This document shows, in pieces, positions 25,181 through 32,307 of a stretch of 54,716 nt of DNA. Made by a program: the position numbers and the translations under genes. The stretch's first letter is position 1; each line of letters starts with the position of its first letter. This stretch comes from Oscillospiraceae bacterium (GTDB taxonomy: Bacteria > Bacillota > Clostridia > Oscillospirales > Oscillospiraceae). The stretch lies in the NCBI GenBank assembly GCA_015068125.1, contig SVLD01000011.1, positions 1 through 54,716 of the forward strand. Direction: 5' to 3'. The notes below the pieces were generated by a model. That model did no database searches. It worked only from the letters and a program-made list of their open reading frames with translations, and had not been told where the DNA came from.

Positions 25181-25962
25181 CAGGCATCCTCCTTTACACC
25201 CAGAGCCTCAGACAGAAGCTCTGTGAAGTAGATGATGGGCAGCTCGCTGTTCTTGGTCAGGTTAAACTTGCACAGGGGGCAGGCGGTGACCAGGCAATCC
25301 GCGCCGAAGCTCTCGGCACTGCTTGCGATGCGGCTGCACATATTGGTGGCGGCAGCGGGCTCTTTCAGACTGATATAGCCGCCGCAGCATTCGTTGCGGT
25401 AGGGGTAAACCACAGGCTCAGCGCCAAGAGCCCGGATGAAGTCCTCCAAAATGGTGGGGTTCTCCGGGTCATCAAAGGCCATGACGCCGCTGGGGCGCAG
25501 CAGCAGGCAGCCGTAGTAGGCGCCGATTTTTTTGCCGGTGAGGGGATTGACCACCTTCTTTTTCAGCTCCGCAAAGCCTACTTTGTCCCGCAGGACTTCC
25601 AGGAAGTGGAGAACCTCGGTCTCACCCTTGTAAGGCTCGGTCAAATTCATGTAGTTATTGGCCCGGGTCTGGATGTCGGCCACGTTGGCCATATCATCGT
25701 TGACACGCTTCATAACGTGATGACAGGCAGAGCACACGGTAACCAGGCTCTGCCCCTTTTCTTTTGCTTCATTCAGTGCCCGGACGCAGGAGAGCTTGGA
25801 AGCGATCTCGTCGGTGCCCAGGGGGTATACGCCGCCGCAGCACTGCCAATTGTCCAGCTCTTCCAGCGTGAAGCCCAGAGCCTCGGCAGAGGCTCTGGCG
25901 TAGCGGTCCAGATCTTTGGCTTTGGTGCGCAGGGTGCAACCGGGGTAATAGCTGTATTTCAT
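25180..25962 (-). CDS. hdrB: Heterodisulfide reductase-like subunit B with two CCG domains
   Basis: In methanogens HdrB reduces the CoM-CoB heterodisulfide with two noncubane [4Fe-4S] clusters. Here both CCG domains are complete: Cys9 (YPGC), Cys41-Cys42 (QCCGG), Cys77/Cys80 (CSAC) in the first, and YYGC, ECCGG, CPLC in the second. The 260-residue length is slightly short of archaeal HdrB. This organism should not make CoM or CoB, so the disulfide or other acceptor is open; the fumarate reductase encoded downstream is the obvious candidate partner. GGAGG stands seven bases before the start. Confidence 0.9.
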   Translation of the reverse strand: MKYSYYPGCTLRTKAKDLDRYARASAEALGFTLEELDNWQCCGGVYPLGTDEIASKLSCVRALNEAKEKGQSLVTVCSACHHVMKRVNDDMANVADIQTRANNYMNLTEPYKGETEVLHFLEVLRDKVGFAELKKKVVNPLTGKKIGAYYGCLLLRPSGVMAFDDPENPTILEDFIRALGAEPVVYPYRNECCGGYISLKEPAAATNMCSRIASSAESFGADCLVTACPLCKFNLTKNSELPIIYFTELLSEALGVKEDA

Positions 25963-26024
25963 ATGGATTCCTCCATTCGGTGAGAATTCGAATTCGTGGT
26001 ATAGACGCCGCTAGTTAGAAATCT

Positions 26025-26120
26025 TGGCCCCCTTGCCTAAAGGGGGCTGTCGCCGTAGGCGACTGGGGGATATATCCCTCCACCGCTTACGCGGTCCCCC
26101 TCCCTCTAGGCGAGGGAGGC
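26025..26120. repeat. Intergenic hairpin repeat, class B, between mdh and hdrB
   Basis: GCCCCCTTGCCTAAAGGGGGC and CCTCCCTCTAGGCGAGGGAGG are the outer stems; GTCGCCGTAGGCGAC and CACCGCTTACGCGGT are the inner hairpins. I see no convincing promoter for hdrB in the 160-base gap, so mdh may be in the same transcript. Confidence 0.7.
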
Positions 26121-26122
26121 AT

Positions 26123-27064
26123 TTAAATATCCAACTGGGCGATGACGGCCTTCAGGGCGTTGGCGCTGAAGCGCATCTTCTCTTCTTCCTCGGCGGTCAG
26201 CTCCACGGGAACCTTGCCCTTGACACCGTCAGGGCCGATGACAGTCATGGCACTCAGACACACGTCCTCCACGCCGTACTCGCCGTGCATCATGGAAGAT
26301 ACGGTGGCGAAGGAATCATAGGCGGCGGTGAGCTTCTTCAGGATCTTCATAACGGATACGCTGACGGCATAGAAGGTAGCGCCCTTCTTGGCGATGATCT
26401 CGCCGCCGGACTTCTGGACGTACTTCAGGGTATCTTCCTTGTCCAGAGGTTCGATGCCCTTGTTGGTCATCAGTTCCTCATACAGATCCAGGTCGCAGCC
26501 GGAAACGGAAGCCAGGGACCAGGGGATGAAACTGGTGTCGCCGTGCTCGCCGAAGACGTAAGCGTGGATGTTGTTCTGAGCAATTTTGAAATGATCGGAA
26601 AGATCATAGCGCAGCCGGGAGGTGTCCAGGATGGTGCCGGAGCCGATGATCTGGCTTTCGGGCAGGCCGGAGATTTTGGTGAACACATAGGTCATCACAT
26701 CCACGGGGTTTGCCACGATAACATACAGCGCCTTGGGTGCGTACTTGACGATCTCGGGGGTGATGGACTTGAGAATGTTTACGTTGGTTTGCGCCAGGTC
26801 GATGCGGGTCTGGCCGGGCTTGCGGCCTACGCCGGAGGTGATGATGACGATATCGGAGCCTGCGGCATCGGCATAGTCACCGGCGATGACGGAGATGGGA
26901 TCCCGGAAGCTGGTGCCCTGGACGATGTCCATGACCTCGCCCTCGACCTTATCCTTGTTGATGTCGATGAGGACAATCTCGGAAGCCACAGAGTCCAGAG
27001 AAAGGGTGTAGGCGATGGTCGCGCCGACATTACCGGCGCCGATGACGGTGATTTTTCTGCTCAT
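26123..27064 (-). CDS. mdh: Malate dehydrogenase on a lactate dehydrogenase-like scaffold
   Basis: An NAD-dependent 2-hydroxyacid dehydrogenase of 313 residues. NAD motif VIGAGNVGATIAY (7-19), VANPVDVMTY (117-126), LDTSRLRYDLS (146-156) and catalytic His174 in FGEHGDTS are all clear and look most like L-lactate dehydrogenase. The substrate-specificity position (residue 102 in LDH numbering, Gln in LDH) is Arg81 here, in GRKPGQTRIDL; Arg there marks malate dehydrogenases and converts LDH to malate specificity in classic mutants. Placement before Hdr/Frd and fumarase genes agrees. I chose the ATG at 27064, which has AGGAGG; the frame extends upstream without a site. Confidence 0.8.
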   Translation of the reverse strand: MSRKITVIGAGNVGATIAYTLSLDSVASEIVLIDINKDKVEGEVMDIVQGTSFRDPISVIAGDYADAAGSDIVIITSGVGRKPGQTRIDLAQTNVNILKSITPEIVKYAPKALYVIVANPVDVMTYVFTKISGLPESQIIGSGTILDTSRLRYDLSDHFKIAQNNIHAYVFGEHGDTSFIPWSLASVSGCDLDLYEELMTNKGIEPLDKEDTLKYVQKSGGEIIAKKGATFYAVSVSVMKILKKLTAAYDSFATVSSMMHGEYGVEDVCLSAMTVIGPDGVKGKVPVELTAEEEEKMRFSANALKAVIAQLDI

Positions 27065-27115
27065 AGCAAATATCCTCCTGTTTGAGCCATGACTGGCTGA
27101 ATTTCGATAGATGGC

Positions 27116-27123
27116 TATCGATA
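27116..27123. promoter_or_regulatory. TATCGATA palindrome in the mdh leader
   Basis: A perfect 8-base palindrome TATCGATA lies 20 bases after the mdh -10 box, flanked by two TCGATA half-sites at 27104-27109 and 27132-27137. The same palindrome lies at the nrdG promoter. Its binding protein is unknown. Confidence 0.4.
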
Positions 27124-27142
27124 CTATTTTCTCGATAAGCTC

Positions 27143-27171
27143 ATTATAAAGGAATTGCCGCAAAAAATCAA
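27143..27171 (-). promoter_or_regulatory. Promoter of mdh
   Basis: On the minus strand TTGATT (27171-27166) and a perfect TATAAT (27148-27143) are 17 bases apart, giving a leader of about 70 bases before the mdh start. Confidence 0.7.
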
Positions 27172-27258
27172 CTGGGAATGGGTTACAGGAATATAAAAAA
27201 TAAGCGGTGGTTTTCTGCCTGTTTTATACAATATGTATAATAACAGAAAAATTGCCGG

Positions 27259-27287
27259 TTGGCAATGCAAAAGGAATGTGATATAAT
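27259..27287 (+). promoter_or_regulatory. Promoter of nrdG
   Basis: TTGGCA (27259-27264) and perfect TATAAT (27282-27287) with a 17-base spacer and an extended -10 TG. It is divergent from the mdh promoter. Confidence 0.7.
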
Positions 27288-27292
27288 CGAAA

Positions 27293-27300
27293 TATCGATA
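27293..27300. promoter_or_regulatory. TATCGATA palindrome at the nrdG transcription start
   Basis: TATCGATA begins six bases after the nrdG -10 box, where a bound protein would block initiation. A half-site ATCGA precedes it. It matches the palindrome in the divergent mdh leader. Confidence 0.4.
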
Positions 27301-27316
27301 AAAAGGAGGCGCCGCT

Positions 27317-28024
27317 GTGAAAATTGTCGGACTGCAAAAAATGACACTGCTGGATTATCCCGGTAAGGTGGCCTGCACCGTATTTCTGGGGGGCTGCAAT
27401 TTCCGCTGCCCCTTTTGTCACAACAGCCAGCTGTTGGATGGCACAGCGCTTCCGGAGATGGATGCGCAGGAGCTGCTGACCTTCCTGGAAAGCAGAAAGG
27501 GGATCCTGGACGGGGTGTGCATCACCGGCGGCGAGCCTACCTTACAAAAGGATCTGCCGGAGCTGCTGGCGGGGATCAAGGCTCTGGGTTTTCCGGTAAA
27601 ACTGGATACCAACGGCTACCGCCCGGAGGTTCTTAAGGATCTGGTGGGCAGGGGACTGGTGGACTATGTGGCCATGGATGTGAAAAACTGTCCTGACCGC
27701 TATGCCGAAACCGCCGGCCTTCCCGGGCTGGAGCTGGGGCAGATCGAGGAGAGCCTGGGCTTTCTGCTGGCAGGGAATGTGGACTATGAATTGCGAACCA
27801 CAGTGGTATCGCCGCTGCACGATAAAAAAGCCGTGGAAGAGATCTGCCGCTGGCTGGAAAAACTTTCATCGAAAACCAAAGTAAAACGGTTTTTCCTGCA
27901 ACCCTTTGTGGATCGGGATACGGTGCGTTTTTCTGGCTTAAAAGCCCCGGAAAAGCCGGAATTATCGGAATTTCGGGCACTTTTGCAGCCTTGTGCGGAA
28001 ACAGTCATAATTCGGGGAATTTGA
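27317..28024 (+). CDS. nrdG: Anaerobic ribonucleotide reductase-activating protein (radical SAM, NrdG2 type)
   Basis: The radical SAM activase makes the glycyl radical on NrdD. The 235-residue protein has the cluster motif CNFRCPFCHN (about residues 26-35), where CxxxCxxC binds the [4Fe-4S], then TGGEPT near 71 (the SAM-binding GGE motif) and LDTNGY near 97. The CPFCHN form and length fit the NrdG2 group rather than the shorter enterobacterial NrdG. It starts with GTG behind AAGGAGG. nrdD follows after 158 bases with its own promoter. Confidence 0.9.
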   Translation: MKIVGLQKMTLLDYPGKVACTVFLGGCNFRCPFCHNSQLLDGTALPEMDAQELLTFLESRKGILDGVCITGGEPTLQKDLPELLAGIKALGFPVKLDTNGYRPEVLKDLVGRGLVDYVAMDVKNCPDRYAETAGLPGLELGQIEESLGFLLAGNVDYELRTTVVSPLHDKKAVEEICRWLEKLSSKTKVKRFFLQPFVDRDTVRFSGLKAPEKPELSEFRALLQPCAETVIIRGI

Positions 28025-28030
28025 ATAAAA

Positions 28031-28079
28031 ACACAACATCTTGTGCCGCGACCATAAAAACTATCGCAAGATATTGGAA
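28031..28079 (+). promoter_or_regulatory. Two probable NrdR boxes upstream of nrdD
   Basis: Box 1 ACACAACATCTTGTGC (28031-28046) matches 13 of 16 positions of the NrdR consensus acaCwAtATaTwGtgt. Box 2 TCGCAAGATATTGGAA (28064-28079) matches 10 of 16. They are 33 bases apart, about three helical turns, the usual arrangement for this repressor of ribonucleotide reductase genes, and precede the nrdD -35 box. Confidence 0.65.
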
Positions 28080-28087
28080 ATTATGTA

Positions 28088-28116
28088 TTGACAACCCACC
28101 CGCTTCAAGATATAAT
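28088..28116 (+). promoter_or_regulatory. Promoter of nrdD
   Basis: Perfect consensus boxes TTGACA (28088-28093) and TATAAT (28111-28116) with a 17-base spacer. An imperfect inverted repeat (28116-28157) overlaps the -10 box and the start of the leader, and a run of seven T follows it. Confidence 0.85.
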
Positions 28117-28182
28117 ACAGGCACTGTCGCGCTTTTTGTCTTGCGACAATGTCTGTATTATTTTTTTAGGAGTGTAAAGCCT

Positions 28183-30564
28183 ATGTATCGTGTTGCGAAA
28201 CGGGACGGCGGCACCGTAGAATTTGAGATTTCCAAGATCAGCGCCGCCATGGTCAAGGCCTTTGAGGCCGTGGGCAGACAGTACCACCCCAGCGTCATCA
28301 ACCTGCTTTCCCTGCAGGTCACCGCGGACTTTGATTCCAAGATCAAAGACGGCCTGATTTCTGTGGAAGATATCCAGGACTCCGTGGAGCGGGTGCTGTC
28401 CGACTCCGGTTACGCGGATGTGGCCAAGGCCTACATCCTGTACCGTAAGCAGCGGGAGAAGATCCGTAATGTCAACTCCGCCCTGCTGAACTACAAGGAT
28501 CTGGTGGACAACTATCTGAAGATCAACGACTGGCGGGTAAAGGAAAACTCCACTGTTACTTACTCTGTCGGCGGCCTGATTCTGTCCAACTCCGGCGCCA
28601 TCACTGCCAACTACTGGCTCAGCGAGATCTATGATCAGGAGATCGCCGAAGCCCACCGCAGCGCAGCGCTGCATCTGCACGACCTTTCCATGCTCACCGG
28701 CTACTGCGCCGGCTGGAGCTTAAAGCAGCTGATCCAGGAAGGCCTGGGCGGCGTTGTGGGCAAGATCACCTCTTCTCCCGCTAGCCACCTTTCCACCCTG
28801 TGCAACCAGATGGTCAACTTCCTGGGCATTATGCAGAATGAATGGGCCGGCGCTCAGGCATTCTCCTCCTTTGATACATACCTGGCTCCCTTTGTCAAGG
28901 TGGACAACCTGACGCAGAAGGAAGTCAAGCAGTGCATCCAGTCCTTCATCTACGGCGTGAATACCCCCTCCCGTTGGGGTACCCAGGCTCCGTTTTCCAA
29001 CATCACCCTGGACTGGACCTGCCCCGCTGACCTGAAGGATATGCCTGCCATCGTCGGCGGCAAGGAGATGGACTTCACCTACGGCGACTGCAAGAAGGAA
29101 ATGGATATGGTCAATAAGGCCTTCATCGAGATCATGATCGAGGGCGATGCTCATGGCCGTGGCTTCCAGTATCCCATTCCCACCTACTCCATCACCCGGG
29201 ACTTCGACTGGAGCGAGACCGAGAACAACAAGCTCCTGTTTGAGATGACTGCCAAGTACGGCACCCCCTATTTCTCCAACTACATCAACTCCGATATGGA
29301 GCCCTCCGATGTCCGTTCCATGTGCTGCCGTCTGCGCCTGGACCTCCGGGAGCTGCGGAAAAAGTCCGGTGGCTTCTTCGGCAGCGGCGAATCCACCGGT
29401 TCTGTGGGCGTTGTTACCATCAACCTGCCCCGGCTGGCTTACCTGGCTGAGAACGAGGCGGATTTCTATGCCCGGCTGGACAAGCTGATGGATATTGCCG
29501 CCAGAAGTCTGAAGATCAAGCGTACCGTCATCACCCAGCTCATGGAAAACGGCCTGTATCCCTACACCAAGCGTTACCTGGGCACCTTCGGTAACCACTT
29601 CTCCACCATCGGCCTCATCGGCATGAACGAGGTGGGCCTGAACGCCAAGTGGATCCGGGAGGATCTGACCAGCAAGAAGACCCAGCAGTTTGCCAAGGAA
29701 GTGCTGGATCATATGCGGGAGCGCCTGAGTGACTATCAGGAGCAGTACGGCGACCTGTACAACCTGGAAGCCACTCCTGCCGAGTCCACCACGTATCGCT
29801 TTGCCAAGCACGATAAGGAAAAGTATCCCGACATCATCACCGCCAACGAAAACGGCACGCCTTACTACACCAATTCCTCCCACCTGCCCGTGGGTTACAC
29901 CGAGGATATCTTCTCCGCCCTGGCCATCCAGGACGATCTGCAGACCCGCTACACCTCCGGCACCGTATTCCACGGCTTCCTGGGCGAAAAGCTGCCGGAT
30001 TGGCAGGCCGCTGCGGCTCTGGTTCGGAAGATCGCCGAGAATCACAAGCTGCCGTATTACACCCTGTCTCCCACCTACTCCGTCTGCGCTGACCACGGCT
30101 ATCTGGCCGGTGAGCACTTCACCTGCCCCATCTGCGGCAAGAAGTCCGAGGTTTACAGCCGTATCACCGGCTACTACCGTCCCGTGCAGAACTGGAACGA
30201 CGGCAAGAGCCAGGAGTACAAGGATCGCAAGGTCTACAATGTAGGCGCTTCCGTACCCAAGGCACCCATTGCCGCTCCCGTGGTGAAGGAAGAGAATCCC
30301 TGCTGCTGTGAAGCACCCAAGGCTGAGGTCGCTTCCGGCGCAAAGGCAATTCTGTTCTCCCGGGTGACCTGCCCCAACTGCCGGGTTGCCGAGCAGCTGC
30401 TGACGAAGGCCGGCGTTGCTTATGAGAAGCTGATTGCAGAGGAGAATGTGGACCTGTGCCGCCAGTACGGCATCAAGGGCGCACCGACTCTGGTGATCAC
30501 CGACGGTGAGAATTTCAATAGCTATTATAGCGTGCCGGAGATCAAGAAGTATCTGGCGAAGTAA
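28183..30564 (+). CDS. nrdD: Anaerobic (class III) ribonucleoside-triphosphate reductase with fused glutaredoxin domain
   Basis: The glycyl-radical enzyme reduces ribonucleotides to deoxyribonucleotides without oxygen. Order in the 793 residues: ATP-cone allosteric domain (1 to about 95, starting YRVAKRDGGTVEFE), catalytic barrel, a zinc site (CADHGY...CPICG, about 640-660), and the glycyl-radical loop RITGYYRP (about 667-674). Then come a Cys-rich linker (NPCCCEAP) and an unusual C-terminal glutaredoxin/NrdH-like domain (720-793) with CPNC at 730-733 and the cis-Pro loop GAPTL. NrdD with such a domain is thought to use a redoxin instead of formate as reductant. The start has AGGAG; trxB lies downstream. 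Confidence 0.93.
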   Translation: MYRVAKRDGGTVEFEISKISAAMVKAFEAVGRQYHPSVINLLSLQVTADFDSKIKDGLISVEDIQDSVERVLSDSGYADVAKAYILYRKQREKIRNVNSALLNYKDLVDNYLKINDWRVKENSTVTYSVGGLILSNSGAITANYWLSEIYDQEIAEAHRSAALHLHDLSMLTGYCAGWSLKQLIQEGLGGVVGKITSSPASHLSTLCNQMVNFLGIMQNEWAGAQAFSSFDTYLAPFVKVDNLTQKEVKQCIQSFIYGVNTPSRWGTQAPFSNITLDWTCPADLKDMPAIVGGKEMDFTYGDCKKEMDMVNKAFIEIMIEGDAHGRGFQYPIPTYSITRDFDWSETENNKLLFEMTAKYGTPYFSNYINSDMEPSDVRSMCCRLRLDLRELRKKSGGFFGSGESTGSVGVVTINLPRLAYLAENEADFYARLDKLMDIAARSLKIKRTVITQLMENGLYPYTKRYLGTFGNHFSTIGLIGMNEVGLNAKWIREDLTSKKTQQFAKEVLDHMRERLSDYQEQYGDLYNLEATPAESTTYRFAKHDKEKYPDIITANENGTPYYTNSSHLPVGYTEDIFSALAIQDDLQTRYTSGTVFHGFLGEKLPDWQAAAALVRKIAENHKLPYYTLSPTYSVCADHGYLAGEHFTCPICGKKSEVYSRITGYYRPVQNWNDGKSQEYKDRKVYNVGASVPKAPIAAPVVKEENPCCCEAPKAEVASGAKAILFSRVTCPNCRVAEQLLTKAGVAYEKLIAEENVDLCRQYGIKGAPTLVITDGENFNSYYSVPEIKKYLAK

Positions 30565-30572
30565 AACGAACA

Positions 30573-30597
30573 GGGCCGGGCAAATGCCCGGCCCTTG
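30573..30597 (+). terminator. Terminator after nrdD
   Basis: GGGCCGGGCA pairs with TGCCCGGCCC (loop AA), starting 9 bases after the stop; the T-tract is weak (TTGATA). Confidence 0.6.
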
Positions 30598-30620
30598 ATA
30601 CGCAATTTCGCACACACCTT

Positions 30621-30734
30621 GCCTCCCTCTTTGAGGGAGGTGGCACGGCTTTAGCCGTGACGGAGGGAGTTTAACTCCCCCAGTCAAATTGCCTAAGTCC
30701 GGCAATTTGACAGCCCCCTTAGGGAGGGGGCCAA
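30621..30734. repeat. Intergenic hairpin repeat, class B, between nrdD and trxB
   Basis: Outer stems CCTCCCTCTTTGAGGGAGG and GCCCCCTTAGGGAGGGGGC flank GGCACGGCTTTAGCCGTG and a GTCAAATTGCC...GGCAATTTGAC hairpin. It is the clearest full copy in the window. Confidence 0.75.
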
Positions 30735-30767
30735 GAATTACAAAGCAACGAAAGGGAAGTGTCCTTT

Positions 30768-31685
30768 ATGTATGATATCATCGTGGTAGGCGGCGGCCCT
30801 GCGGGACTGACTGCTGCCATTTATGCCCTGCGGGCCGGCAGATCCGTGCTGGTCATCGAAAAAAGCGGCTTCGGCGGCCAGATCGCCTTTTCTCCCAAGG
30901 TGGAGAATATCCCCGGCACTATTCAGATCAGCGGCAGCGAATTTGCTGACAAGCTGACGGATCAGGTGATGAACCTGGGCGCCGATGTGGAGCTGGAGAC
31001 CGTTACCGCGGTGGAGGTGGACGGCGACATTCGCCGTGTCCGCACCGAAGAAGGCGGCGTTTATGAAGCCAAGGCTGTGATCCTGGCTCTGGGCGTGAAG
31101 CACAGAATGCTGGGACTGGAAGGGGAGCAAGACCTGGTCGGCAAGGGTATCTCCTTTTGTGCGGTCTGCGACGGCGCTTTCTATGCCGGGCAGGATGTGG
31201 CTATGATCGGCGGCGGCAATTCCGCTTTGCAGGAAGCGCTGCTGCTGTCGGATATCTGCCGCAAGGTGACCATCGTGCAGAATCTGCCCTATTTTACCGG
31301 AGAAAAGAAGCTGGCCCAGGCCTTGGAAACTAAGGAAAATGTGGAAATTTTGTTCAGCACCGTGGTCAGCGGCTACCTGCAAAAGGACGGCCAGCTCACC
31401 GGCCTGCGGCTGCGCAGCGAGGACACCGGAGCGGAGCAGGAAATTGCCGTAGATGGCGCGTTCCTGGCTGTGGGACTGATGCCGGAAAATGAGGCATTCT
31501 CCCACCTCAGCAGTCTGAATCCCTGGGGGTATTTCGATGTGGGCGAGGATTGCGCCACCCAGACCCCCGGCGTATATGTGGCCGGTGACTGCCGGAGCAA
31601 GACCGTCCGGCAGGTGACCACCGCCGCCGGTGACGGCGCCATCGCCGCCACCAACGCCTGCCGCTATCTGCAGAGCAAGGAGTAA
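30768..31685 (+). CDS. trxB: Thioredoxin-disulfide reductase (FAD, NADPH-dependent family)
   Basis: The 305-residue flavoprotein reduces thioredoxin-like proteins. It has the FAD fold VVGGGPAGLTAAIYALRAG (residues about 6-24), the redox-active CAVCDG (about 130-135), the NAD(P) fold IGGGNSALQEALLL (about 147) and the C-terminal VAGDCRSKTVRQV motif. The NAD(P) loop has GGGNSA and lacks the HRR motif that marks NADPH preference in classic TrxB, so NADH or ferredoxin use is possible. The ATG at 30768 follows GGGAAG; a GTG three codons upstream is less likely. Its neighbour nrdD ends in a glutaredoxin-like domain that may be its substrate. Confidence 0.9.
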   Translation: MYDIIVVGGGPAGLTAAIYALRAGRSVLVIEKSGFGGQIAFSPKVENIPGTIQISGSEFADKLTDQVMNLGADVELETVTAVEVDGDIRRVRTEEGGVYEAKAVILALGVKHRMLGLEGEQDLVGKGISFCAVCDGAFYAGQDVAMIGGGNSALQEALLLSDICRKVTIVQNLPYFTGEKKLAQALETKENVEILFSTVVSGYLQKDGQLTGLRLRSEDTGAEQEIAVDGAFLAVGLMPENEAFSHLSSLNPWGYFDVGEDCATQTPGVYVAGDCRSKTVRQVTTAAGDGAIAATNACRYLQSKE

Positions 31686-31695
31686 AGGGTAGCTT

Positions 31696-31792
31696 GGCGG
31701 ACGAGCAATGCTCGCCCCTACACCCAACTACAATAGAACTTGCAGGGGCGGCCATTGGCCGCCCGCGGGCGATTCGTGAATCGCCCCTACGA
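31696..31792. repeat. Class A palindromic repeats
   Basis: Three palindromes with shared edges: GCGGACGAGCAATGCTCG then CCCCTAC, GGGGCGGCCATTGGCCGCCC, and GGGCGATTCGTGAATCGCCC then CTAC. The cores differ but the flanking GTAGGGGCG/CGCCCCTAC is kept. Confidence 0.7.
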
Positions 31793-31810
31793 TATTCTTT
31801 GGGATTCAAT

Positions 31811-31850
31811 AAAACACGGGCGTGTTCGATTGGAACACGCCCGTGTTTTT
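31811..31850. terminator. Bidirectional terminator between trxB and rpiB
   Basis: A perfect 17-bp stem (AAAACACGGGCGTGTTC with its inverse) and GATTG loop has A-runs on the left and T-runs on the right, serving both converging genes. The rpiB stop codon lies inside its edge. Confidence 0.9.
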
Positions 31851-32289
31851 ACTTTTCCAGTGCCATGACCTTTTCAATGCGGCGGCTGTGCCGGGGGGAC
31901 TGGGAGAATTCCGTCTTCAGCCAGATGTCCACAATTTCCAGAGCCAGCTTTTCATCCACAATACCGGCGCCCAAAGCCATCATGTTGGTATCGTTGTGCT
32001 CCCGGGTCATCCGGGCGCTTAAGGTGTCCGACAGCAGGGCGCAGCGGATACCCCGAACCTTGTTGGCGGCGATGGACACGCCGATGCCGGTGGTGCACAG
32101 CACGATACCCCGCTGGCAGGTGCCGTCAGCCACGGCGTTGGCCGCGGCGGCGGCAAAGTCGGGATAATCGCAGGAATCCGGGGTGTAGGTGCCGAAATCG
32201 ATTGCTTCGTGACCAAGTTCGGCCAGATGCTCCAGGAGCTTGTTTTTCAGTGTCAGTGCGCCGTGGTCACAGCCAATTGCAATTTTCAT
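31849..32289 (-). CDS. rpiB: Ribose-5-phosphate isomerase B
   Basis: RpiB interconverts ribose-5-phosphate and ribulose-5-phosphate in the pentose phosphate pathway. The 146 residues match the family: IAIGCDHGA (3-11) with catalytic-site Asp8, DFGTYTPDSCDYPDFA near 31-46, the catalytic Cys in GIVLCTTGIGVSIAANK near 62-78 and EHNDTNMMALGAG near 97-109. GGAGG precedes the ATG. It lies 18 bases after a short-chain reductase gene and is probably cotranscribed with it. Galactose-6-phosphate isomerase subunits are related, but they come as pairs. Confidence 0.93.
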   Translation of the reverse strand: MKIAIGCDHGALTLKNKLLEHLAELGHEAIDFGTYTPDSCDYPDFAAAAANAVADGTCQRGIVLCTTGIGVSIAANKVRGIRCALLSDTLSARMTREHNDTNMMALGAGIVDEKLALEIVDIWLKTEFSQSPRHSRRIEKVMALEK

Positions 32290-32307
32290 ACGTATATCCT
32301 CCGGTCT

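Noticed and set aside
28720..30705. A 661-codon minus-strand frame opposite nrdD
   Set aside because: Antisense mirror of a highly conserved gene; no motif or site of its own.
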